From a virus: a stretch of 64,000 bases of DNA. This document shows positions 28,212-36,763 of the stretch, piece by piece. The notes below the pieces were generated by a model. The model saw only the letters and a list, made by a program, of their open reading frames with translations. It was not told the DNA's origin and made no database searches. Location: positions 1-64,000 of the IMG/VR virus record IMGVR_UViG_3300042905_003268. The stretch is one strand, 5' to 3'. Position 1 is the first letter of the stretch. The number at the start of each line of letters is the position of its first letter. Position numbers and translations under genes: made by a program.

Positions 28212-28993
28212 TTGGGTGGCACCAATACCTTTATTACTTCTTCACCATCGCCGTATTTATTATTTTTAACAGACCAACAATGTTTCTTAACAGGGCAATT
28301 TGCACATGTGTAAGAAGTTTTAGCGAAACCTCTAGATGGAATAATGTTTTCAGTATAAGTCTTATATACTTCTCTCATCCACTCAAAGGTGTCACTAATT
28401 ATTTTTTCGTTTCGTTCGTTCATGCTAATTGGGATGATACAGATTTCTTGAGTATTCTTATTCTCATACAACAAGAATCCTTCTGTCGCGCCCTCTACCT
28501 TCATGTAAGTAAGTATCTGTAGAAGGTGGTTAGACGATGGTTTCATAGAAGACTGACGATGAATAAACTGCTCTTCTTTAGTAGTCTTTATTTCACCAAT
28601 GATCTCTGTATCATTCCAATCCAGCACAACATCAGCAAATCCTCTAATTGGTGGATCTTCTGAAATAATTTCCCGCTCTGTTTCCTTTAATACGCCAGTC
28701 TCTTCAATAATCTTCTGCAATCTTTCATGTGCGTATGTTCCGTTAAGCATATTTGCAATCGCGGTAGCGTCGAACTTTTCATCGAACTCTTCTCCACTAA
28801 AAGCAATAAACCAATATCTGGGGCAATTTCCATGTCCATAACCTACTGTACTAGGACTAAATGTTTTTTTCTGAGTGTTCTTTTTACCGCGACGGCGAGC
28901 ATTATATGCATCATCAATTAATTTAGAAAACTCTCCATAATCAAACCCGTCCACTTTTTTAAACTTAAGACTTTTTACAACATTCTTACTCAT
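28208..28993 (-). CDS. Cas4-like PD-(D/E)XK exonuclease
   Basis: 261 residues. GNCPRYWF at about 70, then GFADVVLDWNDTEIIGEIKTT (Asp and ExK nuclease core), and CANCPVKKHC near the C-terminus, where four Cys in total can hold an iron-sulfur cluster. This is the AddB/Cas4 arrangement. Phage Cas4-like enzymes process ends for recombination. Next to RuvC and RecA. Confidence 0.85.
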   Translation of the reverse strand: MSKNVVKSLKFKKVDGFDYGEFSKLIDDAYNARRRGKKNTQKKTFSPSTVGYGHGNCPRYWFIAFSGEEFDEKFDATAIANMLNGTYAHERLQKIIEETGVLKETEREIISEDPPIRGFADVVLDWNDTEIIGEIKTTKEEQFIHRQSSMKPSSNHLLQILTYMKVEGATEGFLLYENKNTQEICIIPISMNERNEKIISDTFEWMREVYKTYTENIIPSRGFAKTSYTCANCPVKKHCWSVKNNKYGDGEEVIKVLVPPK

Positions 28994-29307
28994 AAGCCAA
29001 ACCTCGCATTGTATTTTAGAGCATCTACTAGTTTATTTACTGCTTCTGCTGTAGTATAATAGACATTCTTTTTCTTAGAGGCTTCCGGCCCCTTCTCAAA
29101 AGTGGTGTAGTATCTTGACATTATCTGCAACTTCGCGGCTATTGCCTGAAGTCTTGTAATTATTTCTGGTGCCTTGGCAGCAGGAACATCAGGCTTTGCA
29201 ATAAGTTTAATTATTAATTCCATAGCCGCATCTAAATCAGGGTCTTTCATAAACTCTGATATTTCATTTAACTCTGTTATTTCACTAATTGTTTCTATCA
29301 CGTTCAT
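28990..29307 (-). CDS. Helical hypothetical protein (105 aa)
   Basis: The product begins MNVIETISEI and is helical (IITRLQAIAAKLQIMSRYY). No recognised family. It lies between the Cas4-like and the possible Hjc-like gene and likely supports recombination by position only. Confidence 0.6.
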   Translation of the reverse strand: MNVIETISEITELNEISEFMKDPDLDAAMELIIKLIAKPDVPAAKAPEIITRLQAIAAKLQIMSRYYTTFEKGPEASKKKNVYYTTAEAVNKLVDALKYNARFGL

Positions 29308-29596
29308 AAGCCTCTACCAATTCTTCTAGAACATCCCATTCTACTACTGCCAGACGAACCTTGGATGCGCCCTCACCAATAATTAACTTTAGCAGAGGGT
29401 GCATACTTCTATCTACACGAAATGTATCTGTGCATATCTTTGCCCACATTTCTTTATTAACTGTTACTGACTTAGCAGTCTCTTTATAATCAACTACAAA
29501 GTTGTGCCACTTTGCATCACCCTTTTGATACTGCCCTCGTCCAGAATTTTTCTGTCCCTTAGCACCATCTCTTTTTATTTCATTAGCCTCAGACAT
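29285..29596 (-). CDS. Possible Hjc-like PD-(D/E)XK nuclease
   Basis: 103 residues. SGRGQYQKGDAKW and VVDYKETAKS follow the Gly-Asp...(Asp/Glu)-x-Lys order of archaeal-type Holliday junction resolvases, and KVRLAVVEW matches the last strand. The match is by motif only. Its TAATG start overlap with the zinc protein and position beside RecA support a recombination role. Confidence 0.5.
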   Translation of the reverse strand: MSEANEIKRDGAKGQKNSGRGQYQKGDAKWHNFVVDYKETAKSVTVNKEMWAKICTDTFRVDRSMHPLLKLIIGEGASKVRLAVVEWDVLEELVEAYERDRNN

Positions 29597-29775
29597 TAAA
29601 TTTTTACCTTTGATTGATGATTATTGGAGCATCTATAAGTTAATATCATTTTTTCTTCATCTAGCCATCCTACAGAGGCACGCTCTTCGCACTCCTGACA
29701 GGAAAGAGATCCATTAACCTCAGTTAGATTTTCTTTTTTTACTGAACCAAGGAAGTCCTCTAACGACTCAGCCAT
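29596..29775 (-). CDS. Small zinc-ribbon-like protein (59 aa)
   Basis: The frame begins MAESLEDFLG; CQEC and one further Cys (RCSNNH) suggest a metal site. Its TAA overlaps the start of the next gene (TAATG). Function unknown. Confidence 0.6.
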   Translation of the reverse strand: MAESLEDFLGSVKKENLTEVNGSLSCQECEERASVGWLDEEKMILTYRCSNNHQSKVKI

Positions 29776-30766
29776 AGATCATCGATTCTAATGTATCTAC
29801 TACCTCTGGATTTTCCCTGAGATATTGAACAGCCTTAGCCCTACCCTGGAGCCTTTCTCCAAGTACTGTATACCAGGCTCCACCGCGTTCTACTTTACCC
29901 ATCATTTCGGCTACGTCTAATACTTCTGCTACACGATCTACTCCAACATGAGATCCCTGGTAATAAAAATCATATTGTCCAGAAAGATTTGGTGGGCCAA
30001 GTTTATTATAGTCAATTATCCAGTTTACTGGACGACCTACTTTTTGCTGTATAAACTTATCTCCTACCTGAACATCATCCTTAATTTGATTAGCCTCTGC
30101 CTCTGATGACCATAATTTAATTACAGTACTAGAAAAAAACTTTACAGCCATTCCACCTGTTGGAATATGAGAGGCGTGCATACTTCCAAACTGGTTTCTT
30201 TGTTGGCTAATCAATACGAGCAGAGTGTTCTTATTGGCGTAGTTAAGCATCTTAACCGCATGTGTCATATCCTTGGCTTCTGCACCGATCTGCTTGGTAT
30301 CTTGAAGTTGTTTAAGATCGTCGCCATCTTTGTCAAAGTATATGGCTGGGAGTAGTGCTGAAATAGAATCTACTACAATAATATCTACTCCTGCCTCCAT
30401 CAATCCTGTCCCAACATCTACCATATCATTTATAGTTTTTGCAGGAGAGTAAATAATATTAGAAGAATCTACACCTAATTTAGATGCCCAGTCTGCTGAA
30501 TAAGAAGATTCAGAATCAATCCAAGCACAGGTCTTTCCCTCTTTCTGGGCCATTCCAAGCATCTGTAGACAGAAGGATGATTTACCAGCACTTTTATTTC
30601 CCCATACTAAGACTTGCCTTCCAAATCCTAGACCGCCCTTTAGTGCTTCATTAAGTCCTATGCTGGGTGTTGGCTGCTTTTGTACGTCTACTTCTGTTGC
30701 TAGTTGAATTCTTTGTCTTGTTTTTGGATCTAGTTTCGCCAGAATTTCTTCTGCGACCATCATCAT
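29768..30766 (-). CDS. recA: RecA-like recombinase
   Basis: 332 residues. Walker A WGNKSAGKSS (55-64), Walker B DIIVVDSISAL and QQRNQFGSM loop are RecA/UvsX features. Forms filaments on single-strand DNA for recombination-dependent replication. The C-terminus is truncated against bacterial RecA (about 350). Three ATGs in a row at 30766-30758. The upstream gene overlaps its start by 116 nt. Confidence 0.92.
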   Translation of the reverse strand: MMMVAEEILAKLDPKTRQRIQLATEVDVQKQPTPSIGLNEALKGGLGFGRQVLVWGNKSAGKSSFCLQMLGMAQKEGKTCAWIDSESSYSADWASKLGVDSSNIIYSPAKTINDMVDVGTGLMEAGVDIIVVDSISALLPAIYFDKDGDDLKQLQDTKQIGAEAKDMTHAVKMLNYANKNTLLVLISQQRNQFGSMHASHIPTGGMAVKFFSSTVIKLWSSEAEANQIKDDVQVGDKFIQQKVGRPVNWIIDYNKLGPPNLSGQYDFYYQGSHVGVDRVAEVLDVAEMMGKVERGGAWYTVLGERLQGRAKAVQYLRENPEVVDTLESMIYG

Positions 30767-30920
30767 TTAAACTCTTTTCTAATTCTAGAGCGAACTCTTT
30801 AAAATCTTTTCTTCTGCTCGCGGCTATTCTATCTATGATTTGTAATATTACTTCATAGTCTTCTGACCTTATTACTAAAAGATATTCATCTTCTACACTA
30901 GTCAGGACATAGCCTTCCAT
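30651..30920 (-). CDS. Small hypothetical protein with anomalous 3' overlap
   Basis: Starts ATG 30920 (MEGYVLTSVE). The first about 50 residues are a normal alpha/beta protein; the last 40 are strongly basic and read over the recA start. A one-base change in the A-run near 30779 would end it near TAAATG, just before recA. Either a real long overlap or a sequence break. Preceded by a TATAAT box. Confidence 0.5.
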   Translation of the reverse strand: MEGYVLTSVEDEYLLVIRSEDYEVILQIIDRIAASRRKDFKEFALELEKSLNDDGRRRNSGETRSKNKTKNSTSNRSRRTKAANTQHRT

Positions 30921-30929
30921 TATATATCT

Positions 30930-30935
30930 ATTATA
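30930..30935 (-). promoter_or_regulatory. Promoter -10 box (TATAAT) ahead of the recA unit
   Basis: TATAAT on the - strand ends 9 bases before ATG 30920, for a transcript with only two or three leader bases. No clear -35. Confidence 0.5.
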
Positions 30936-31277
30936 TCATCCACGGGTGCCGTGAAGTTTTTCCCTACTTTTATTTATTAAAGCCTTATCCCTCAATGTAT
31001 TATGAATTGATGGTAGTTCTCTAACTCTCATCTTGTTCATTCCCGCCCAAAGATCTAGGACACGAATAATAATATCTGCAAGTTCTTCAACAAACTTGTC
31101 GTCGCCCTGATTCTTTCGTAGTGCTTCTAGTGCTTCAGTAACTTCAGAATGAATCATTGCAAGTTGCTTTGCATAAAAAATAAAGTCGTCTTCTGATTCC
31201 ATACGGCTCAGGGGACTCCAAAAACCTTTTTCAATTGCTGTCTCGTTAAGGCTTTTTGCTAAATCATCAAGATGCAT
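30936..31277 (-). CDS. MazG-like nucleotide pyrophosphohydrolase
   Basis: 113 residues. HSEVTEALEAL (ExxE pattern) and EELADIIIRVLDL (ELAD) are MazG metal-binding helices. Removes pyrophosphate from NTPs, possibly (p)ppGpp or damaged dNTPs. It sits next to DnaE. It overlaps the 62-aa gene by 11 nt. Confidence 0.8.
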   Translation of the reverse strand: MHLDDLAKSLNETAIEKGFWSPLSRMESEDDFIFYAKQLAMIHSEVTEALEALRKNQGDDKFVEELADIIIRVLDLWAGMNKMRVRELPSIHNTLRDKALINKSREKLHGTRG

Positions 31278-31455
31278 CTGGCTCCTCCAGAGTTATCTCA
31301 AACATCTCTGTTTCGTCATTGAAATCAATTCTTAATTGATAACTTTCATCTACTTCTTCTAGCAATGCCTGTGGACTTACTTCTACCTTTTCGTATCTTT
31401 TAAGGATAGCCATAAGTACTTTTCCTAGATTAAGTTCTACTGATTGCTCACTCAT
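31267..31455 (-). CDS. Small acidic hypothetical protein (62 aa)
   Basis: The product begins MSEQSVELNL; a helix (GKVLMAILKRYEKV) then a strand-rich acidic end. No family recognised. It overlaps the polymerase gene end by 4 nt. Confidence 0.65.
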   Translation of the reverse strand: MSEQSVELNLGKVLMAILKRYEKVEVSPQALLEEVDESYQLRIDFNDETEMFEITLEEPDAS

Positions 31456-34400
31456 CCTACATTCCTAACTGTTAGTGTTCCATCTTCCATTTTTCCAATT
31501 TGTAAATCAACAATTGTTCCCGCCTTCATTTTACCTAATGCTTGTGCATATAATTTCGGGAACACAATAAGCCTTTGCATTTCTTTATCCTTATTGGACA
31601 CAATAACATGTGCCATCATCTTGCCAGCCTTAGTCTTGTAGTTAGTAAAATCTACTACAAACTTTTCTCCTTCTCCAGCAAGAACTTCTTCCATGTAAAG
31701 AAACTCAACAAAAGGGTCTGGTCTACGATCAACTACGTCCTCTATAGTAACATATCGATGAATTCGATTGTCTCCCACTAGAAAGAAGTACATGTTTCCT
31801 GTTTCGATCTGTGTATTTTCGGAATGAAAGATTCCGATTGCTCCAGTATCGTCTACCAATTCTACTCTTGACCATCCCTGCCCCTTCTTAATTGATTTAA
31901 CCATAGCCAGGAGAACATAGCATCCATCTTCCGTAAAATCTTCTAGAGGAGATACCTGTGATCTGACAAATGGGGTGATTCCCTTAACATCGAACTTAGG
32001 GATATTTAGATACTCATAGTAATTCTCAGATTCATTACCAGTACGGGGATTATCATCGAATGCTGCTCCGCCAATTGCATTAAGTGCAGAAATGGCACGG
32101 CTATTTACACCACTACCTTTCTTCTGAGAAAATTCTAGCAATTCTTCATAGTTTTTAAATGGCCTAGCAGCGATCAACTTGTTGCTAATGCTTTCACTAA
32201 TAAACTTAATATCAGCAAGGCCGAATCTAATACTGTCTCCCTGCAGACTAAAATCTATCTCAGATTCATTAACGTGTGGAAGAAGAACCTTTAGACTAAG
32301 CCGCTTTGCTTCTAGTAAATATTCAGTTCTTGCGTCCTTATCTCCCTCGTTTTTTAGAATGGCAAAGATGAATTCTAGAGGATAGTAGTGCTTTAGCCAC
32401 GCCGTCCAATACGAGAGCATAGAGTACGCAACAGCGTGAGAACGATTAAAGGAATAGCCAGCATGAGCCTCAAAGTCATGCCAAAGATGCTCTGCCTCCT
32501 CCTGGCTAATGTGACTTGAAGCCCCAGAAATAAATTTTTCTTTGAATTGATCGAATTCCTTTGCATCCTTCTTCTTTCCAATAATCTTACGAACCTTATC
32601 TGCCTCTGCCCAAGTCATTCCACCAAGATGTACGCAAGCCTGCATTACCTGTTCCTGATAAATAATAACGCCATATGTACGCTCAGTAAATGGCTTCATT
32701 ATCTCATGGACGTATTTAATTTGTTCCCGCCCCTGCTTGCGTGCAATGTACGCTGCGCCTACAGTATTCATAGCGCCAGGACGCACTAGAGCATTAGAAG
32801 CAACCAGATCCTCAAATCTTTCTACACCCATCTTAATTAGCAGATTGGTATAAGGAGTTGCTTCTGCCTGGAACACACCCTTGGTAAATCCATTAGATAG
32901 ATCTTGATAAACTAATTCATCTTCTAGTGAAATAGAGTGTAAATCAATATTCTTACCATGACGATCCTTGATGATATCTAGCGTATCTTTTACGACAGAA
33001 AGAGTCTTAAGTCCTAGAGCATCTAATTTAATCAGTCCAATATCTGCTGCCTGCTCCATGTCATAGGCTACAACTGGAACTCTACCACTAACCTTATCGT
33101 TAGCATCACTCCTAGTTTCCATTGGAGCGTACTTTGAAATAGGCTCCTTTGCAACAACTACTCCTGCCGCGTGAACACCTACTGCACGGATACGACCGCG
33201 CAACTTACTAGCCAAGTCTGTAACTTCTGGATACTTGTCACGGAACCAGCGAGTATTCTGATTAGACTCAAAATCTTCCCAAGTCTCAATGCCCTTGAGA
33301 GCCTTGTTTACATCTCCTAGAGGTACTGCAAACACGCGGGAGGCGTCACGAACGACTCCTTTATCCTTAAAATACTGAAAGGTAGAAATGCTGGCAACGT
33401 TCTTAAACTTTTTTCGTAGGTATTCCTTGACCTCGTTACGACGCCTGTCCATAAAGTCTGTATCAATATCTGGGAAGTCGTTTCGTTCTGGATTAATAAA
33501 TCTGAAGAACAGTAGATCATATTCAATAGGATCTACTTCTGTAATTCCTAGAAGGAAGCAAACTAGAGAGCCTGCTGCTGATCCTCTTCCTGGACCTACT
33601 AAAATATCCGCACCCTTGGCGTACTGAATCATATCAGCAACAACTAGAAAGTATGAAGCAAAGTCCTTATCTTCAATTACTCCAAGTTCCTCGTCTAACC
33701 TGGCACGGTACTCATCATTTTCTAATCCTCTTTCTGAGAGAGACTTTTCGCAGAGTTCCCGCAACTGTGTGTTTGGATTCTTCTTTGGCTTAGGAAGAAG
33801 GGATAGATTCTCATAATACTCATATTCTCCAATCTTATCTGCAATCTCTAAAGTGCTTTCATAGATATCTGTGCGATCAATCCCAGACTTCTTGTACCAA
33901 CTATCAATATCTAGTCGGCTCTGAATGAATAGGTCCCATCCCTCAAAGGAGATAGGACGTTCTGGGTACAGATGATTAAGCCTTTCGAATACATCCTTGA
34001 TCTGCTTGCCAGATGCGTAAGATGCATCCTTATTCATATTAGGCTTAGTGGACAGGATAAGTAGTGCTTCCTCTACCGCCCTTTGATCCTCACGGGCAAA
34101 ATGGCAGTCGGATGTAGTGACTGGCTTTACCTTGTACTCATCTGCTAGATTAAGTAGTGAATGATTAACCTCTGGTGGGTTGTGTGGCTGAACCTCCATG
34201 TAAAAGTCATCTTCAAAGCGGTTCTTAAACCACTTTAGCATATTGCGAGCCTTCTCCTCGTCCCCGCGCTGAATTGCCTTAGTGATAAGACCATTAAGGC
34301 ATCCTGAGAGAACAATAAGGCCATCTCCATAATCACTCAACACTTCAAAGTCGATTCGTGGCTTACGGTAGAAACCTTCATTCCAGGCCAACTCAGATAA

Positions 34401-34727
34401 CTTCTGAAGATTCTGTAGCCCATCCTGATTCTTGGCAAGTAAGATGATGTGATTGAATACCTGAGTATTGTCGTCACGACTCTTAATGTCTCGCTTGTCG
34501 AATCTATCTGTCTCTGAGATATAAGCCTCTACACCTAGGATTGGTTTTAGTCCCGCCTCGCGTGCTGACTTCTGCATATCGCGGTGGGAAGATAGTGTGC
34601 CGTGATCTGTCACAGCGAGAGCCGTCTGACCAAGATCCTTTGCGGCTGACAATAATTCTGCTGGTGAGGAAAGGCCATCCATTAGGCTATAATGGCTATG
34701 AACATGTAGATGTACTAAATCAGTCAC
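31452..34727 (-). CDS. dnaE: DNA polymerase III alpha subunit (DnaE type)
   Basis: 1091 residues. N-terminal PHP domain (HLHVHSHYSLMDG), palm with PDIDTDF, GPGRGSAAGSLVCFLLG, and later helix-hairpin and OB-fold parts. Catalytic Asp pairs are kept. Slightly shorter than bacterial DnaE. A phage-coded C-family polymerase, so the phage does not depend on the host enzyme. GTG 34727 follows GGAG at a good distance. Confidence 0.95.
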   Translation of the reverse strand: MTDLVHLHVHSHYSLMDGLSSPAELLSAAKDLGQTALAVTDHGTLSSHRDMQKSAREAGLKPILGVEAYISETDRFDKRDIKSRDDNTQVFNHIILLAKNQDGLQNLQKLSELAWNEGFYRKPRIDFEVLSDYGDGLIVLSGCLNGLITKAIQRGDEEKARNMLKWFKNRFEDDFYMEVQPHNPPEVNHSLLNLADEYKVKPVTTSDCHFAREDQRAVEEALLILSTKPNMNKDASYASGKQIKDVFERLNHLYPERPISFEGWDLFIQSRLDIDSWYKKSGIDRTDIYESTLEIADKIGEYEYYENLSLLPKPKKNPNTQLRELCEKSLSERGLENDEYRARLDEELGVIEDKDFASYFLVVADMIQYAKGADILVGPGRGSAAGSLVCFLLGITEVDPIEYDLLFFRFINPERNDFPDIDTDFMDRRRNEVKEYLRKKFKNVASISTFQYFKDKGVVRDASRVFAVPLGDVNKALKGIETWEDFESNQNTRWFRDKYPEVTDLASKLRGRIRAVGVHAAGVVVAKEPISKYAPMETRSDANDKVSGRVPVVAYDMEQAADIGLIKLDALGLKTLSVVKDTLDIIKDRHGKNIDLHSISLEDELVYQDLSNGFTKGVFQAEATPYTNLLIKMGVERFEDLVASNALVRPGAMNTVGAAYIARKQGREQIKYVHEIMKPFTERTYGVIIYQEQVMQACVHLGGMTWAEADKVRKIIGKKKDAKEFDQFKEKFISGASSHISQEEAEHLWHDFEAHAGYSFNRSHAVAYSMLSYWTAWLKHYYPLEFIFAILKNEGDKDARTEYLLEAKRLSLKVLLPHVNESEIDFSLQGDSIRFGLADIKFISESISNKLIAARPFKNYEELLEFSQKKGSGVNSRAISALNAIGGAAFDDNPRTGNESENYYEYLNIPKFDVKGITPFVRSQVSPLEDFTEDGCYVLLAMVKSIKKGQGWSRVELVDDTGAIGIFHSENTQIETGNMYFFLVGDNRIHRYVTIEDVVDRRPDPFVEFLYMEEVLAGEGEKFVVDFTNYKTKAGKMMAHVIVSNKDKEMQRLIVFPKLYAQALGKMKAGTIVDLQIGKMEDGTLTVRNVG

Positions 34728-34744
34728 TTGTCTCCTATAATGCT

Positions 34745-34772
34745 GCTAGGGCGGTATTTCTACCGCCCTAGC
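34745..34772 (-). terminator. 12-bp perfect hairpin between SSB-like and polymerase genes
   Basis: GCTAGGGCGGTA (34745-34756) and TACCGCCCTAGC (34761-34772) enclose a 4-base loop. Stable, but no T-run follows on the - strand. It lies 18 bases before GTG 34727, so it may lower read-through or shape polymerase translation. Confidence 0.5.
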
Positions 34773-34788
34773 GTAGCATGTCTTCTAT

Positions 34789-35454
34789 TTACCATTCAAC
34801 ATTTGATGATGATGAACCGCTCTCTTCTCCACCGGAAACACCTGTGTAGAAACCTTCTTGCTCATCGTAAGGAACATCACGAACTGCCAACTTCTCAAGA
34901 TCGAACAGTTCTAGTTCGTCAATATCTACTGGATCTGAATCAGTAGGAAGTGGAATGATGCTGTAGTTTGTATCAGTACGCTCTCCTGTGCGCTTCAATC
35001 GCCAGGTATTGGAAGTGATGCTTCCAGTCTCTCCAGCGTACTGGATAATCTCAGGAGTGGCTGACTTGGGACCAGTACCCTGAGAGAAAATTGCAACGTA
35101 TGGATCTTCATTGCCATCGTTTACAAGGATGTTGCAGTAGAGTCGGCTACGACCCTTCCACCCAGCCTTTGGGTCACGACGATGCATCTCGCATCCAAAG
35201 CATCGACCCTGATCTTCAATGCTGCAAAGAGCCTTGCGACGGTAGTCAGATGGATTGGTATGCTCAACAGCAATAAATGCTAGTCCAGCCTTATCGCTAT
35301 AATTTGGTGAATCAGGATCTAGTTCCTGAAGAAATTTAATCTTAACACTCTGGCCATCGTTCAACTTTAGCCAGCGACCGCGAGGACCGTCTGAAGAAGC
35401 AGCGGGGCGATCAATTGTTTGGTTCATGGCCTTAAGACCTTTTACTAATCCCAT
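34789..35454 (-). CDS. Single-stranded DNA-binding protein-like (gp32-like)
   Basis: 221 residues. VKIKFLQELD and CSIEDQGRCFGCEMH (zinc-type Cys), then GRSRLYCNILVND, recall T4 gp32-like proteins. The end is acidic and Ser-rich (GGEESGSSSSNVEW), typical of SSB tails that bind partners. Lies between primase and polymerase. Identity by motif, tail and context. Confidence 0.6.
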   Translation of the reverse strand: MGLVKGLKAMNQTIDRPAASSDGPRGRWLKLNDGQSVKIKFLQELDPDSPNYSDKAGLAFIAVEHTNPSDYRRKALCSIEDQGRCFGCEMHRRDPKAGWKGRSRLYCNILVNDGNEDPYVAIFSQGTGPKSATPEIIQYAGETGSITSNTWRLKRTGERTDTNYSIIPLPTDSDPVDIDELELFDLEKLAVRDVPYDEQEGFYTGVSGGEESGSSSSNVEW

Positions 35455-35498
35455 TGTATATCTCCTATGTATATTGGGCTATATTGTGCCCTGTACTA

Positions 35499-36458
35499 CT
35501 ATTGTACCATTCTGTATTCGTAGTCTGCAAGGGAATTTTCTATACAAGTTTTAATCTCTTCTTCTGTCATGTCCCCTACGTCTTTAGCGTCATGTGGATA
35601 TAGAATATCATTTGAGTAGTGTGCCCACAAGACTTCTTTTGTCTTTAATGTATTTGCTACTAATTTTCCAAGGCTTCTTCCCGCCTCGTCAGCATCAGTC
35701 ATAATAATAATTTTACTGAAGTTTCTATTAAGATTATTAAGATTCATCTTTGACATGGAACCTCCTAGAGAGGCTACAACATTTGGATATCCAGACTGAT
35801 GTACTCTAATCGCATCAAAGGAGGACTCTACAATGATGGCAGTCCCGCCCATTCTTTTGGCACGATGAATATTAAACATAGTCTTATTTCTTGGCAGCCC
35901 TGTACTATTCTTAAAAGACTTACCCTCTATTGATCTACCTACAAGACCTACTGGAATTCCATCTGGTGAATGTACTGGAACAATTACCATATCTTGGCTT
36001 GCAGAATATCCAAGTTTAAAGTGATCTATTGATTCATCATTAATTCCACGACCATTTAGATATTCTCTAGATCTATCATTTATCTGAGAGTGTAGGCGAT
36101 CTAAGACATTCTGGTCAAAGTCGGCGTACTCAGGCTTATCATCTAATACTTCTGCCAACTCCTCCTCAAAGTTCTGCTCTGCTGTCTGTTGAGCAGACAT
36201 GATAAACCTTAAGGCTTCGAACTCGTTGCGGTGTGTAATATTTTTTACCAACTCAACAATAGTTCCGCTGACACCACACGATGGATTAAAACATAAATAC
36301 AACCCCTTCTGATGACTTACTGAAAATGATGGAGTATGCCTATTGCCGTGGAATGGGCATAGGCATAAAAAATCATTAGAGGTTTCACTTACAACGTGCA
36401 GGCCAAGCAGCCTTACTATCGCTCGCATATGCGAGGGGCTGTAAGTTTCCAATAGCAT
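35499..36458 (-). CDS. dnaG: DnaG-type primase
   Basis: 319 residues. Zinc-binding start (CLCPFHGNRHTPSFSV and CFNPSCG), then TOPRIM elements VESSFDAI and MTDADEAG. It is short for DnaG (about 580-600 aa) because the C-terminal helicase-binding domain is missing, normal for phage versions. Forms the primosome with DnaB (36764). Confidence 0.9.
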   Translation of the reverse strand: MLLETYSPSHMRAIVRLLGLHVVSETSNDFLCLCPFHGNRHTPSFSVSHQKGLYLCFNPSCGVSGTIVELVKNITHRNEFEALRFIMSAQQTAEQNFEEELAEVLDDKPEYADFDQNVLDRLHSQINDRSREYLNGRGINDESIDHFKLGYSASQDMVIVPVHSPDGIPVGLVGRSIEGKSFKNSTGLPRNKTMFNIHRAKRMGGTAIIVESSFDAIRVHQSGYPNVVASLGGSMSKMNLNNLNRNFSKIIIMTDADEAGRSLGKLVANTLKTKEVLWAHYSNDILYPHDAKDVGDMTEEEIKTCIENSLADYEYRMVQ

Positions 36459-36466
36459 TACTTTCC

Positions 36467-36745
36467 TTATTCTTTAGGAATTAAACTCTGTCCTGAAAAG
36501 CCTTCATATAGGTGTGCCTTTTTCTTACCAACATATACACCATACACTACTATATCAAATTCATATTTATCTTGCTCTTCATCATATAATAAAGAAAACT
36601 GAATGTCTAGGTCAAGTATGGGGACATATCCCTGTTCTCTCATATCAGATTCTATGAGTCTTTCATACTCTAATCTTAACCTTGGTATTGCAGCATCATC
36701 ATGAATTTGACCCTGCATACCAAAACTCTTCAGTTTTTTATTCAT
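36467..36745 (-). CDS. Hypothetical protein (92 aa)
   Basis: The product begins MNKKLKSFGM and is acidic with strands in the second half (FDIVVYGVYVGKKKAHLY). No family recognised. It lies between helicase and primase, and a TATAAT box lies 10 bases before its ATG. Confidence 0.6.
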   Translation of the reverse strand: MNKKLKSFGMQGQIHDDAAIPRLRLEYERLIESDMREQGYVPILDLDIQFSLLYDEEQDKYEFDIVVYGVYVGKKKAHLYEGFSGQSLIPKE

Positions 36746-36763
36746 GGTATATTTAATTATACA

